Source: Porphyrobacter sp. (GTDB lineage Bacteria > Pseudomonadota > Alphaproteobacteria > Sphingomonadales > Sphingomonadaceae). Taken from it: a stretch of 64,000 bases of DNA. Of this stretch, positions 17,269 to 26,652 are shown in pieces; positions within the stretch are counted from its first letter, which is position 1; every line of letters starts with the position of its first letter. Under the pieces are notes generated by a model. It had not been told where the DNA came from and did not search any database. It saw nothing but the letters and a program-made list of their open reading frames with translations. The stretch is taken from contig WGLN01000017.1 of assembly GCA_016125555.1 (NCBI GenBank), positions 62,001-126,000 on the forward strand, given 5' to 3'. A program made the translations under genes and the position numbers.

Positions 17269-17523
17269 ATGCTTGCTCTTGCCGCTGACCTGCTGCTCGC
17301 CGCCACCGCCCTCGCCGCCGTGCTGACGCTGGCCGACACGGGGATCAAGGCCCGCCGGGCCTACGACCGGCTGATGCGCGAGAAGACGGTGCTGGACATG
17401 GCCCAGGTGTCCGCAGACCGGCCCTTCGCGGTGCAGCGCCCGCACCGGACAGTCCGGCGGGCAAGCAGCGCTATCGCGCTGCGTCCGCTGCCGCTGCGCG
17501 TTCCTGCGCGCGCCGCCGCTTGA
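17269..17523 (+). CDS. Small single-helix membrane protein, probably SOS-induced
   Basis: I recognise no family. From the ATG at 17269, behind a good ribosome binding site (GGAAGGAGACCGCC), it has 84 aa. Residues about 3-22 ([20 protein letters not shown]) form one membrane helix, followed by a basic, soluble tail rich in Arg and Ala. The two LexA boxes immediately upstream suggest DNA-damage induction. Small one-helix SOS proteins in Caulobacter (SidA, DidA) block cell division; the analogy is by architecture only, not sequence. The last 53 bases overlap the convergent pssA gene. Confidence 0.6.
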   Translation: MLALAADLLLAATALAAVLTLADTGIKARRAYDRLMREKTVLDMAQVSADRPFAVQRPHRTVRRASSAIALRPLPLRVPARAAA

Positions 17524-18331
17524 TCCGCCCGTATTTCACGAGGCCGTAGGGCATCAGCGCGAGATAGCCGACGCAGATCGCCGCGAGCGTCCACCACGGC
17601 TCGAGCAGCAGCGCGGCGAAGGCCAGCGCCGCCAGGGCGATCAGCCACAGGCGGATCGCCTTGCGCGGGCGCAGCGAGGCCCAGCTCAAGGTCGCCATGT
17701 TGGAGATCATGAACACCGCAATCAGCGTCAGCCAGGCGGCCATCACCAGCGGGTTGCGGAAGAACTCCAGCCCGGTCTCGTTCCACAGGTAGAAGGGCGT
17801 GAAGGCCAGCCCCGCCCCCACCGGCGCGGGCACCCCGGTGAGAAAGCCCGCCGACTTGTGCGGCTGGTCGTCGACATCGATTCGCGCATTGAACCGTGCA
17901 AGCCGCAGCGCGCAGCAGATCGCGAAAGCGAGCGCGGCGAACCAGCCGAAGCGCGGCAGGTCCTGCAGCGACCACAGGAACAGGATCAGCGCCGGCGCGA
18001 CCCCGAAGGACAGCGAATCCGCGAGGCTGTCGAGCTCCGCCCCGAAGCGCGACTGGGCATTGAGCAGCCGCGCGATGCGCCCGTCGATCCCGTCGAGCAC
18101 GCCGGCGAGCACCACCAGCCCGATCGCGAAACCCCACTGCCCGTCGATCGCGAAGCGGATGCCGGTGAGGCCCGAACACAGCGCCGCGGCGGTGATCGCG
18201 TTGGGCAGCATGGCACGCAGGGTCAGCCCCCCGCCGCCGCGCACCTCACCCGCGTCTTCGTCCTCGGCCGCCTTGGGGCCGACCCGCGCGAGCGAGGCGC
18301 CGCCGCGCCGGAATCGCGACGGGCGGCTCAT
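17471..18331 (-). CDS. pssA: CDP-diacylglycerol-serine O-phosphatidyltransferase
   Basis: Makes phosphatidylserine from CDP-diacylglycerol and serine, the precursor of phosphatidylethanolamine. The protein has 286 aa and is a multi-helix membrane protein. The CDP-alcohol phosphotransferase motif is visible as DGIDGRIAR, eight residues, G-AELD-SLAD. It is 52 bases downstream of psd, its pathway partner. Its 3' end overlaps the small SOS-box gene on the opposite strand. Confidence 0.95.
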   Translation of the reverse strand: MSRPSRFRRGGASLARVGPKAAEDEDAGEVRGGGGLTLRAMLPNAITAAALCSGLTGIRFAIDGQWGFAIGLVVLAGVLDGIDGRIARLLNAQSRFGAELDSLADSLSFGVAPALILFLWSLQDLPRFGWFAALAFAICCALRLARFNARIDVDDQPHKSAGFLTGVPAPVGAGLAFTPFYLWNETGLEFFRNPLVMAAWLTLIAVFMISNMATLSWASLRPRKAIRLWLIALAALAFAALLLEPWWTLAAICVGYLALMPYGLVKYGRIKRRRAQERAAAADAAR

Positions 18332-18383
18332 GCACGCTCCCCGTGCCTGGCCGTGGACTTTGAACGATGGCGTGCGGAAATGG

Positions 18384-19136
18384 TCAATGCGTGATCCCTT
18401 CGATCAGGCCGGTCTGGCCGATTTCGGCCAGCACCGTCTCGCCCGCGATCACCGTCTGGCCGATCATCACCCTGGGGTCGGTGCCCGCAGGCAGGTAGAC
18501 ATCGACCCGGCTGCCGAAGCGGATCAGCCCGACGCGCTGCCCCTTGGCGACGATGTCGCCCGGCTTGACGAACGGCACGATGCGCCGCGCCACCAGCCCG
18601 GCAATCTGGGTGAAGCCCAGCTTCAGCCCGTCGCCGCGCTCGATCAGGACGTGCTGGCGCTCGTTCTCCTCGCTCGCCTTGTCAAGTTCGGCGCTGATGA
18701 ACCGCCCGGGGATGTAGACCACCCGCCGCACCGTGCCGCCGAGCGGCGCGCGGTTGATGTGGACGTCGAACACGCTCATGAAGATCGACACGCGCGTCAC
18801 GGGCGCGCGCGGCAGGCCGGGGATGCCCGATCCATCGTCGATCTGCAGTTCGAGCGGCGGCTCGACCTCGGCGATCATCGTCACCATCCCGTCCGCCGGC
18901 GAGACGATCGCGGCTTCCCCCTGCGGCACCACCCGTTCGGGATCGCGGAAGAAGGCGAATACGCCGAGGCTCAGCAGCAGCAGCGGCCAGCCGATGATCT
19001 CCCAGTCGAGCGCGAGCAGGAAGAACAGGCTGGCGGCGACCGCGATCAGCCCGAACTTGCGCCCCTCCGGGTGAATCGCCGGCCATTGCCACGCGGCATC
19101 GCCGCGGCCCTTGTTGTCGAGAATTTCGCCTGGCAT
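18384..19136 (-). CDS. psd: Phosphatidylserine decarboxylase
   Basis: Decarboxylates phosphatidylserine to phosphatidylethanolamine with a pyruvoyl group made by self-cleavage. The protein has 250 aa. Two N-terminal hydrophobic segments precede the catalytic domain. The conserved blocks [25 protein letters not shown] and the C-terminal cleavage region RFGSRVD (Gly-Ser) are present. This is the short archaeal/alphaproteobacterial type. It forms an operon with pssA. Confidence 0.95.
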   Translation of the reverse strand: MPGEILDNKGRGDAAWQWPAIHPEGRKFGLIAVAASLFFLLALDWEIIGWPLLLLSLGVFAFFRDPERVVPQGEAAIVSPADGMVTMIAEVEPPLELQIDDGSGIPGLPRAPVTRVSIFMSVFDVHINRAPLGGTVRRVVYIPGRFISAELDKASEENERQHVLIERGDGLKLGFTQIAGLVARRIVPFVKPGDIVAKGQRVGLIRFGSRVDVYLPAGTDPRVMIGQTVIAGETVLAEIGQTGLIEGITH

Positions 19137-19188
19137 CGCCCAGGGGTCTAGGCACTCGCGCGCCGGCCCGCAAGCAGGCTTGCGCCGC

Positions 19189-20334
19189 TCAGCCGGCGCG
19201 CCGCAGGAACACCGTGCCTGCCGAATAGCCCGCCCCGAAGGAACAGATCAGCCCGGTGTCGCCCGCCGACAGGTCATCGCTGTGCTTGTGGAAGGCGATG
19301 ATCGAGCCCGCGCTCGAGGTGTTGCCATAGGTGTCGAGCACGGTCGGGCTCTCGTCCTCGCTGGCCTCGTGGCCGAGCACCTTGTGCGCGATCAGGCGGT
19401 TCATCCCGGCATTGGCCTGGTGCAGCCACATCCGCCGCAGGCTCTCGGGCGCGACCCCGAGCCGCGCGGCCTCCTCGAGGATCATCTGCGCCACCATCGG
19501 CACGACCTCCTTGAAGACCTTGCGCCCTTCCTGGACGAACAGCTTGTCGGGGGTGTTCGCGCTCTCGGGCGCGGCGCGGTTGAGGAAGCCGAAATTGTTG
19601 CGGATGTTGTTGGAGAACACGGTTTTCAGGCGCGTGCCGAGGATCTCCCAGTGCGCCGCCGGAGCGATCGCGGCGTCCTCGACCAGCACCGCGGTCGCCA
19701 CGTCGCCGAAGATGAAGTGGCTGTCGCGGTCGCGCCAGTTCAAGTGGCCCGAGGTGATCTCGGGGCTGACCACCAGCACGCTTTTCGCGTTGCCGGCGCG
19801 GATGTAGTCGGCAGCGGTCTGGATGCCGAAGGTCGCCGAGGAACAGGCGACGTTCATGTCGAAGCCGAAGCCCTCGATCCCGAGCGCCTGCTGGATCTCG
19901 ATGGCCATCGCGGGATAGGGTCGCTGCATGTTCGAGGCCGCGCACAGCACCGCGTCGACGTCCTGCGCGTCGCGGCCCGCGCGTTCGAGCGCCTCGCGCG
20001 CCGCGGCGACGCCGATCTCGGCCATCACCGAAAGCTCGTCATTGCCGCGTTCGGGCAGGCGCGGGCACATGGTGCCGGGATCGAGGATCGCCGCCTTGCT
20101 CATCACGTGGCGCGCCTTGATCCCGCTCGCCTTCTCGATGAACTCGACCGAGGAATAGGCCAGCGGCTCGGCCTCGCCCGCCGCGATCGCCTCGGCGTGG
20201 GCGGCGTTGTGGCGGTCGACGAAGGCGTTGAAGCTCGCCACCAGCTCTTCGTTGGTGATGCTCTCGGCCGGGGTGAACAGGCCGGTGGCCGAGATGACCG
20301 GGCGGCCGGTGAGGCTGGACTGGGCGTGCTGCAT
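19189..20334 (-). CDS. Beta-ketoacyl-ACP synthase III family protein
   Basis: A thiolase-fold condensing enzyme of 381 aa from the ATG at 20334. The catalytic triad is visible: C164 in VACSSATFG, His in LHQANAGMN and Asn in YGNTSSAGS. It is longer than E. coli FabH (317 aa) by insertions in the N-terminal half. The chain-initiating step of fatty acid synthesis is the likely role, but a specialised FabH-like role cannot be excluded. It lies 58 bases after the LysR gene on the same strand. Confidence 0.88.
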   Translation of the reverse strand: MQHAQSSLTGRPVISATGLFTPAESITNEELVASFNAFVDRHNAAHAEAIAAGEAEPLAYSSVEFIEKASGIKARHVMSKAAILDPGTMCPRLPERGNDELSVMAEIGVAAAREALERAGRDAQDVDAVLCAASNMQRPYPAMAIEIQQALGIEGFGFDMNVACSSATFGIQTAADYIRAGNAKSVLVVSPEITSGHLNWRDRDSHFIFGDVATAVLVEDAAIAPAAHWEILGTRLKTVFSNNIRNNFGFLNRAAPESANTPDKLFVQEGRKVFKEVVPMVAQMILEEAARLGVAPESLRRMWLHQANAGMNRLIAHKVLGHEASEDESPTVLDTYGNTSSAGSIIAFHKHSDDLSAGDTGLICSFGAGYSAGTVFLRRAG

Positions 20335-20392
20335 GGATCCCTCTTCGCGTGGACCCGCGCCCTTAAAGCGCGCCCCTGCGCCCTGCAAGGGC

Positions 20393-21301
20393 TCAGCCCG
20401 CGCTGTCTTCCGGCGCGGCCTGCGGCGCCGCGGTGTCGAACACCTCCTTGAGCAGCGGATTGGGGAAGGTGCGGCGGATCGTCACCGCGTAGAAGGGCTC
20501 GGTGATGTCCTCCAGCCGGAACAGCTCATAGAGCATCCCCCCGGCAAGCTCGTCCTGCACCACGATCGGGGGGATAACCGCGACCCCGGCATCGGCGCGC
20601 GCGAGCAGGCGCAGCATCGCCATGTCGTCGGCCTCGGCGGCGATCCGCGGGACGATGCCGAGCCGGTCGAGCATCGCGTCGAACCCGGCGCGCAGTGCGG
20701 TCTCGGGCGTGGGCAGGATCAGCGGCGCCTCGGCAAGCAGCGCCGCCATGCCCTGAGCCGCCAGCGCCAGCCGCCCGCGCGCGCCCACGAGGCTGACCGG
20801 CTGTTCGTCGAGCCGCCGGACGAGATAGGGGCTCGCCGCGTCGCGCGCGGGCATCATGTTGGTGAGCAGCACGTCGATGCTCATCGCCTCGAGCGCGCGC
20901 AGCAGCGACCCTTGCGTCCCCGAGCGCAGCACCACCTCGACATCGTCGCGCCCGGCCAGCGGCGAAAGGAAGCGCATCTGGAAGTTGCGCGAAAGCGTCG
21001 CCAGCGCGCCGATCCGCAGCACCCGGCGCTGCCCCCCGGCGATGCGGAAGGTGGCCGCGAGCTGGTCGGCGGTGCGGAAAATCTCGTCGGCATGGTCGAG
21101 CGCGATGCGCCCCGCCTCGGTCAGCACGAGGTTGCGCCCGCGCCGTTCGAACAGGTCGTGCCCGAGATCGGCCTCGAGCGCCTTGATCTGCGTCGAGACC
21201 GCGCTCTGCGAGATGTTGAGCGCCCTTGCCGCCGCGGTCAGCGTACCCTCGCGCGCGGTGGCGCGGAACAGCCGCAGGTGGTGGAGATTGAGGTTCGACA
21301 T
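20393..21301 (-). CDS. LysR family transcriptional regulator, divergent from dabBA
   Basis: Protein of 302 aa. The N-terminal winged helix-turn-helix (LFRATAREGTLTAAARALNISQ, then AVSTQIKALE) is followed by a LysR substrate-binding domain. It is transcribed away from dabB across a 117-base region containing AT-rich palindromes, the classical layout of a LysR activator and its target. CO2 or bicarbonate limitation is the plausible signal, by analogy with LysR regulators next to carbon uptake genes. The downstream ketosynthase gene may be co-transcribed. Confidence 0.9.
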   Translation of the reverse strand: MSNLNLHHLRLFRATAREGTLTAAARALNISQSAVSTQIKALEADLGHDLFERRGRNLVLTEAGRIALDHADEIFRTADQLAATFRIAGGQRRVLRIGALATLSRNFQMRFLSPLAGRDDVEVVLRSGTQGSLLRALEAMSIDVLLTNMMPARDAASPYLVRRLDEQPVSLVGARGRLALAAQGMAALLAEAPLILPTPETALRAGFDAMLDRLGIVPRIAAEADDMAMLRLLARADAGVAVIPPIVVQDELAGGMLYELFRLEDITEPFYAVTIRRTFPNPLLKEVFDTAAPQAAPEDSAG

Positions 21302-21343
21302 GGCGATCCGGGAAGCGTTCCAATTTTCCGAACGGTTTTCCAG

Positions 21344-21365
21344 AAAATATGTATTTTATTAAAAT
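21344..21365. promoter_or_regulatory. AT-rich overlapping palindromes in the LysR-dabB divergent promoter
   Basis: AAAATA-TG-TATTTT (21344-21357) is a perfect inverted repeat and overlaps ATTTTATTAAAAT (21353-21365). A further TTTTCC direct repeat lies at 21324-21340. The block stands out in DNA of about 70% GC and lies 54 bases before the dabB ATG and 43 after the LysR ATG, as expected for a LysR binding region. Confidence 0.55.
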
Positions 21366-21418
21366 CTGTCCAGTCCCTATCCCGGTCGGCACCCGACCCC
21401 TCCCAACGGAGTGCCGTC

Positions 21419-22987
21419 ATGCCTTCGCTCGCCTTCTCGCTGTCCTATCTCGCCCCGGTGGCGCTGCTGCCCGCGGCGCTGTTCGCCTTCGCGCGGCCGG
21501 GCAAGCGCCCCGCAGGCGTGCCCCGCCTCTCGGAAGCCTCGGCGCTTGCAGCCTTCGCGCTTGCGCTGGCCGGGTTGGTGCAGGCGGCGAGCGGGGCGGT
21601 GCCCGGCGTCGGCCTGTTCGATGGCGCGGCGCGGCTCGCCCTGCGCGCCGACCTGGTCAGCACCGCGATGGCGACGCTGATCGGCTTCATCGGCTGGATC
21701 GTGATGCGCTACAGCCGCACCTATATCGACGGCGAACCGCGCGAGGGCGCGTTCCACGGGCTGATGCTGACCGCGCTCGCCGCGGTGCTGGTGTTCGCGC
21801 AGGCGGGCACGCTCGCCACCACCATCCTCGCCGCGATCGCGATCGGCATCGCGCTGAAGCGCCTGCTGCTGTTCTACCCCGAACGCGCCGAGGCGCGCCG
21901 CGCGGCGACCAAGTTCGGCCTCGTCTGGCACGCCGGCGACGCGATGCTGGCAATCGCCGCGGCGCTGCTGTTCGCGCGCTTCGGCACGCTCGGCTTCGCG
22001 GGTCTCGCCGCCGGCGCCGCGACGCAGGGGCTGGGCCTTGCCGGCACACTTGCGGTCGCCGCAATCGTCGCCGCCGCCGCGCTCAAGACCGCCGCCTTCC
22101 CGCTCCACGGCTGGCTGACCGAGGTGATGGAGGCCCCCACCCCCGTCTCCGCGCTGCTCCATGCCGGGATCATCAATTCGGGCGGGGTGCTGCTGATCAC
22201 CGCCTCGGGTCTCGTCCAGCACAGCGCCGGGGGTATGGCCGCGCTGGTCCTGATCGGCGGCTTCACCGCGCTGTTCGGCGCCGCAGTGATGCTCACCCAG
22301 AGCGCGATCAAGACCGCGCTCGCCTGGTCGACGATCTCGCAGATGGGCTTCATGCTGCTGCAATGCGGCCTCGGGCTGTGGACGCTCGCGCTGCTGCACA
22401 TCATCGCCCACTCGCTCTACAAGGCGCACGCCTTCCTCTCCTCGGGCGGGGCGGTCACCGATGTTGCGAACATCCGCCGTCCCGGCCCGATCGCCGCGCC
22501 GAGCGTGCCTGCGGTGCTCAAGAGCTTCGCCCTCGCGCTGGTGATCTTCGCCGCCATCGCCGCCGGTTTCACTTACGCTTTCGGTCCCAAGACCCCGCAG
22601 GCGCTGGCGCTGGGCGCGATCCTGATCTTCGGGGTCGCCTACCTCGTCGCGCAGGGTCTTGCCGACCGGGCGCCGGTGGCGCTCACCAAGCGCACCGTCG
22701 CCGCCGCGCTCGCCGCCGCGATTGGATACTTCTCCTTCCAGGCCATCGCCCACGCGGTGTGGGGCCCGATCCTGCCGCTCGCCCCGGTGCCGGGCGACCT
22801 CGAATGGGCGCTGATCGTGCTGGCTGTGGCAAGCTTCGGCCTCGTCGCCTTCGCCCAGGCGCTGTTCCCGCTGTGGGCGCACCACCCGGCGACCGCCGGC
22901 CTGCGCGTCCACCTCGCCAACGGCCTCTATCTCAACGCCCTGCTCGACCGCGCGATCGGCGGCTTCCGCACCACCCGCTCGCGCTAG
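21419..22987 (+). CDS. dabB: Inorganic carbon uptake subunit DabB (NuoL-like proton-conducting membrane protein)
   Basis: Membrane subunit of the DAB system, which couples ion flow to vectorial CO2 hydration so that bicarbonate accumulates in the cytosol. The protein has 522 aa from the ATG at 21419, behind AACGGAG. About 14 hydrophobic helices are visible, with the antiporter-type segment PLHGWLTEVMEAPTPVSALL and HAGIINSGG typical of NuoL/MrpA relatives. It is followed 37 bases later by dabA, which separates it from respiratory complex I genes. The older annotation would be NADH-quinone oxidoreductase subunit L-like. Confidence 0.9.
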   Translation: MPSLAFSLSYLAPVALLPAALFAFARPGKRPAGVPRLSEASALAAFALALAGLVQAASGAVPGVGLFDGAARLALRADLVSTAMATLIGFIGWIVMRYSRTYIDGEPREGAFHGLMLTALAAVLVFAQAGTLATTILAAIAIGIALKRLLLFYPERAEARRAATKFGLVWHAGDAMLAIAAALLFARFGTLGFAGLAAGAATQGLGLAGTLAVAAIVAAAALKTAAFPLHGWLTEVMEAPTPVSALLHAGIINSGGVLLITASGLVQHSAGGMAALVLIGGFTALFGAAVMLTQSAIKTALAWSTISQMGFMLLQCGLGLWTLALLHIIAHSLYKAHAFLSSGGAVTDVANIRRPGPIAAPSVPAVLKSFALALVIFAAIAAGFTYAFGPKTPQALALGAILIFGVAYLVAQGLADRAPVALTKRTVAAALAAAIGYFSFQAIAHAVWGPILPLAPVPGDLEWALIVLAVASFGLVAFAQALFPLWAHHPATAGLRVHLANGLYLNALLDRAIGGFRTTRSR

Positions 22988-23024
22988 GTCGCAGCCCTGA
23001 CCCCCGCTTCCACGGAGTAGCCCC

Positions 23025-25406
23025 ATGCTGATGAAGAACTCGCAGATCCCGCAGGTCCGGCTTTCGGCGGTGCTCGAGGCCGCCGAACAGGCCGCCCGCG
23101 CGATCCCGCCCGCCTTCCCGCTCGATGCGACAGTGGCGGTCAACCCGTTCCTCGGCCAGACCGGCGAGGACCTCGCCACCGCCGCCGCGCGGCTCGGCCG
23201 GGTCGCCGGGGTGCGCGTCACCCGCACGGCGGGCGAATATGCCGCAGCGATCCGCTCCGGCGACATCAGCGAGGAGGACCTCGCCGAGGCGCTCGCCGCG
23301 TCCGCCTCGCCGCTCAAGCCTGCCGACCCCGCCGCGCTGCGCCGCGCCGCCGAGCGGATGGGCCAGGGCCCCGAGCCCGCCGCGCTGCCGACCGTCGCCG
23401 ATCTCGCCGCGCAGGCGACCGGCATCGACTGGCCGGCGCTGGTCGACAAGTGCATCGGGCTGTGGGCCGCGGGCCATTTCGACCGCGGGCAGGCGCTGTG
23501 GTCGCCCGCGCCGGGCAGCGACGCCTTCACCGCGTGGCGCGCCTGGGCGATGCACGATCTCACGCCGGAAATCGCCGGTCTCGAGGGCTTCTGCGCCCAT
23601 GTCGCCGCCGCCCCCGACAATCCCGAGCGCGCGATCCTGTTCGCTGCCGAGGCGCTTGGCATCACCGACGCCGCCGCCGAGACCGCCTTCCACCGCCTGT
23701 TCATGAGCATGGGCGGCTGGTCGCAGCACGCCCGCTGGCTGCTGTGGCAGGCCGAGCTCGCCGGCGAGACCGACCGCACCATGGTCGACCTTTTGGCGAT
23801 CCGCCTGATTTGGGACGAGGCGCTGCTCGCCCTCGCCCCCGAGGTGGCCGAGCGCTGGGCCGCAACCATCGCCGCCCATGCCGAACCCGTCGCGCCGGGT
23901 GCCGACGAGGTCGCGCTCGCAATCCTCCAGGATGCCGCCGACCGCGGCCACCAGCGCCGCCTGATCGCCGCGCTCGACGGCGCGGCGCCTGCGGGCGAGC
24001 GACCCTTCCTGCAAGCCGCCTTCTGCATCGACGTGCGTTCCGAGGTGTTCCGCCGCGCGCTCGAGAGCGTCGATCCGGCCATCGCCACGATCGGGTTTGC
24101 CGGCTTCTTCGGCCTGCCGCTCGCGCACCATGCGCACGGCTCGGACATCCGCGAGGCGCACCTGCCGGTGCTGCTCAATCCCGCGCTCGAGACCACCAGC
24201 GCGGGCGACCCGGACAGCGACCGGGCGCACCGCATCGCCGCGCGCACCACCCGCGCCTGGGGCCGCTTCCGCCAGGCGGCGGTCAGCTCCTTCGCCTTCG
24301 TCGAGGCGATGGGGCCGCTCTATGCGGCCAAGCTGGTGAAGTCCGCGCTCGGGTCCGGCAGCGCGGCAAAGCCCGAACCCGCGCCGCAGGTGATCGGCGG
24401 GATGAGCGCCGAGGCCAAGGCCGATACCGGCGCCGCGGTGCTCAAGGCGATGAGCCTCACCAAGGGTCACGGCGAGGTGGTGCTGCTGCTCGGCCACGGG
24501 GGCAATGTCACCAACAACCCGCACGAGAGCGCCTATCACTGCGGCGCCTGCGGGGGCTACACGGGCGAGGTCTCGGCACGCCTGCTGGCGATCCTGCTCA
24601 ACGATCCCGAAACCCGTGCCGGGCTCGCGGCACGGGGGGTGGACGTGCCCGAGGACACGCTGTTCGTCGCCGGGCTGCACGACACCACCACCGATGCCAT
24701 CACGATCTACGAGGACGACCTGTCCGCCGCGCGTGGGAGCGACATTACGAAGGTGCGCAAATGGCTGGCGCAGGCGGCGAAGATCGCCCGCGCCGAACGC
24801 GCGCTGCGGATGCCCGGCGCGAGCGGAGAGAGCATCCCTGCCCGCGCGACCAATTGGGCCGAGATTCGCCCCGAATGGGGCCTCGCCGGCTGCGCCGCCT
24901 TCATCGCCGCCCCGCGCGAGGCGACAGCGGGCCGCGACCTCGGCGGGCGGGCGTTCCTGCACTCCTACGACTGGCGCGCCGACGCAGGCTTCGCCACGCT
25001 CGAGCTCATCATCACCGCCCCGGTGGTGGTGGCGAGCTGGATTTCGCTGCAATATTTCGGCTCCTCGGTCGCGCCCGCAATGTTCGGCGGCGGCAACAAG
25101 CTCATCCACAACGTCGTCGGCGGGATCGGGGTGATCGAGGGCAATGGCGGGCGGCTGCGCCCTGGCCTCCCGTGGCAGGCGGTGCACGACGGCGATGGGC
25201 TCGCCCACGAACCGCTGCGCCTCAGCGTGATGATCGAGGCCCCGCGCGAGGAGATCCTTAAGGTGCTCGAAAAGCACGAGGGCGTGCGCGCGCTGTTCGA
25301 CAACGGCTGGCTGCACCTCTTCGTGCTCGAGGACGGCAAGGTCGCCGCGCGCTATCGCCCGGGCCTCGCGTGGAGCGAGGAATTCGCCCCCGCGCTCGCC
25401 GCCTGA
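23025..25406 (+). CDS. dabA: Inorganic carbon uptake subunit DabA (DUF2309/UPF0753)
   Basis: Cytosolic subunit with a beta-carbonic-anhydrase-like zinc site, which hydrates CO2 to bicarbonate only when coupled to DabB. The protein has 793 aa. The expected zinc-site residues are all visible: C334 and D336 in AFCIDVRSE, H491 in LLGHGGNVTNNPHE, and C506 in YHCGACGG. The C-x-D pair and the 15-residue His-to-Cys spacing match the site described for Halothiobacillus DabA. The ribosome binding site is CACGGAG. There is no RuBisCO or carboxysome gene nearby, so the bicarbonate probably serves heterotrophic carboxylases. Confidence 0.93.
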   Translation: MLMKNSQIPQVRLSAVLEAAEQAARAIPPAFPLDATVAVNPFLGQTGEDLATAAARLGRVAGVRVTRTAGEYAAAIRSGDISEEDLAEALAASASPLKPADPAALRRAAERMGQGPEPAALPTVADLAAQATGIDWPALVDKCIGLWAAGHFDRGQALWSPAPGSDAFTAWRAWAMHDLTPEIAGLEGFCAHVAAAPDNPERAILFAAEALGITDAAAETAFHRLFMSMGGWSQHARWLLWQAELAGETDRTMVDLLAIRLIWDEALLALAPEVAERWAATIAAHAEPVAPGADEVALAILQDAADRGHQRRLIAALDGAAPAGERPFLQAAFCIDVRSEVFRRALESVDPAIATIGFAGFFGLPLAHHAHGSDIREAHLPVLLNPALETTSAGDPDSDRAHRIAARTTRAWGRFRQAAVSSFAFVEAMGPLYAAKLVKSALGSGSAAKPEPAPQVIGGMSAEAKADTGAAVLKAMSLTKGHGEVVLLLGHGGNVTNNPHESAYHCGACGGYTGEVSARLLAILLNDPETRAGLAARGVDVPEDTLFVAGLHDTTTDAITIYEDDLSAARGSDITKVRKWLAQAAKIARAERALRMPGASGESIPARATNWAEIRPEWGLAGCAAFIAAPREATAGRDLGGRAFLHSYDWRADAGFATLELIITAPVVVASWISLQYFGSSVAPAMFGGGNKLIHNVVGGIGVIEGNGGRLRPGLPWQAVHDGDGLAHEPLRLSVMIEAPREEILKVLEKHEGVRALFDNGWLHLFVLEDGKVAARYRPGLAWSEEFAPALAA

Positions 25407-25432
25407 AGCCACGCCTGACGGGTCGCTCCTCG

Positions 25433-25464
25433 GCGCCGCCTGCTTCAACCGGGGCGGGCGGCGC
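25433..25464 (+). terminator. Possible hairpin after dabA
   Basis: The arms GCGCCGCC (25433-25440) and GGCGGCGC (25457-25464) form an 8-bp GC stem with a 16-base loop, 27 bases after the dabA stop. There is no T run, so its role as terminator is uncertain. Confidence 0.3.
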
Positions 25465-25577
25465 TCGGCGTTGCCCCATCAGCAAAGACCAGCCGCCGCG
25501 CCCGGCGTGGTCTCGCCGGTCCCGGTTGCAGTCGCGCGGGCAAAATCCCGCGGTGGAGCGCTCGAGGCAAAGGAAAG

Positions 25578-25663
25578 TGGTGGACAGGGCTGGATTCGAA
25601 CCAGCGTACGCTTGCGCGGGCAGATTTACAGTCTGCTGCCTTTAACCACTCGGCCACCTGTCC
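25578..25663 (-). tRNA. tRNA-Tyr (anticodon GTA)
   Basis: Class II tRNA with a long variable arm on the minus strand. The acceptor GGACAGG pairs with CCTGTCC, followed by A73 and an encoded CCA (25580-25578). The anticodon arm GCAGA-CTGTAAA-TCTGC gives GTA. The variable stem is CCGCG..CG-type, and the T arm is CTGGTTCGAATCCAG. Confidence 0.96.
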
Positions 25664-25832
25664 ACACAGTCCCCTCGATACGAGGGGGGCGATCCCGGGC
25701 GTCGCAGCCCTGAAATTGCGCGAGTCCCGCAAGGGTCCCGCCGCCGAGAGGCGCCCCTTTGGCGAAGCGGTGCTTGCCTGTCAATGGTGCTGCTGGCAGG
25801 GGGCGCCTTTGGGTGCCGGCAAGGAGCACGAG

Positions 25833-26627
25833 ATGGCCAAGGGTGGTGAACGCAAGCGCGCTCTGCGCGGGCGCGCGGGGCGGATGAAGGGCGGGCGCGG
25901 CTCGGGCCGGGCGAGCACCGGACAGGTGCGCCTGTGGGGCCGTCACCCGGTCGAGGCGGCGCTCAAGAACCCCGAGCGCCAGCACAGGAAGCTGTGGGCG
26001 ACGCGCGAGGGCATCGCCAGCCTCGACGGCGAACTGCCCGCCGATTTCCCGGTCGAATATGCCGATGTCGCCGACCTTGCGCGCCTTGTCGCCAAGGACG
26101 CGCCGCACCAGGGGCTGGTGCTCGAATGCGCGCCGCTGGAGGACGTGTTTCTCGACGCTGTCGCGCTCGGCGAGGCGGGCCGCCCGGTGGTGGTGCTCGA
26201 CCAGGTCACCGATCCGCACAACGTGGGCGCGATCCTGCGCTCGGCGGCCGCCTTCAACGCCGCCGCGATCGTCACGCAGGACCGCCACGCCCCGCCCGAG
26301 AGCGGTGTGCTCGCGAAATCCGCCTCGGGCGCGCTCGAGACCGTGCCGTGGGTGCGGGTGGTCAACCTCGCCCGCGCGCTCGAGGAACTGGCCGAGGCGG
26401 GATACTGGCGGATCGGGCTGGCGGGCGAGGCCGAAAGCGCGCTCGCCGACGTCCTGCCGACCGGACCGCTGGCGATCGTTCTCGGGGCGGAGGGCGAGGG
26501 CCTGCGCCACAACATCGCCGCGCATTGCGATGCGCTGGCGAAGCTGCCGATCTCCTCGGCGATCGAAAGCCTCAACGTTTCGAACGCGGCGGCGATTGCG
26601 CTTTATGCGGTGGCGACCCGCGGCTAG
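25833..26627 (+). CDS. rlmB: 23S rRNA (guanosine-2'-O-)-methyltransferase RlmB-type SPOUT enzyme
   Basis: TrmH/SpoU family RNA 2'-O-ribose methyltransferase of 264 aa from the ATG at 25833 (AAGGAG eight bases upstream). The N-terminus is a strongly basic extension (KGGERKRALRGRAGRMKGGR), then the short RNA-binding domain (GRHPVEAALKNPER). The SPOUT motifs follow: LDQVTDPHNVGAILRSA, VLGAEGEGL and ISSAIESLNVSNAAAI. Methylation of G2251 of 23S rRNA is the expected role; a tRNA target is the alternative. Confidence 0.9.
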   Translation: MAKGGERKRALRGRAGRMKGGRGSGRASTGQVRLWGRHPVEAALKNPERQHRKLWATREGIASLDGELPADFPVEYADVADLARLVAKDAPHQGLVLECAPLEDVFLDAVALGEAGRPVVVLDQVTDPHNVGAILRSAAAFNAAAIVTQDRHAPPESGVLAKSASGALETVPWVRVVNLARALEELAEAGYWRIGLAGEAESALADVLPTGPLAIVLGAEGEGLRHNIAAHCDALAKLPISSAIESLNVSNAAAIALYAVATRG

Positions 26628-26652
26628 AAGGCGGGCTGAGGGAGGGAATGCC

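Noticed and set aside
21419..22987. dabB considered as NADH dehydrogenase subunit L of complex I
   Set aside because: There are no other nuo genes nearby, and the next gene is a DUF2309 protein with the complete DabA zinc site.
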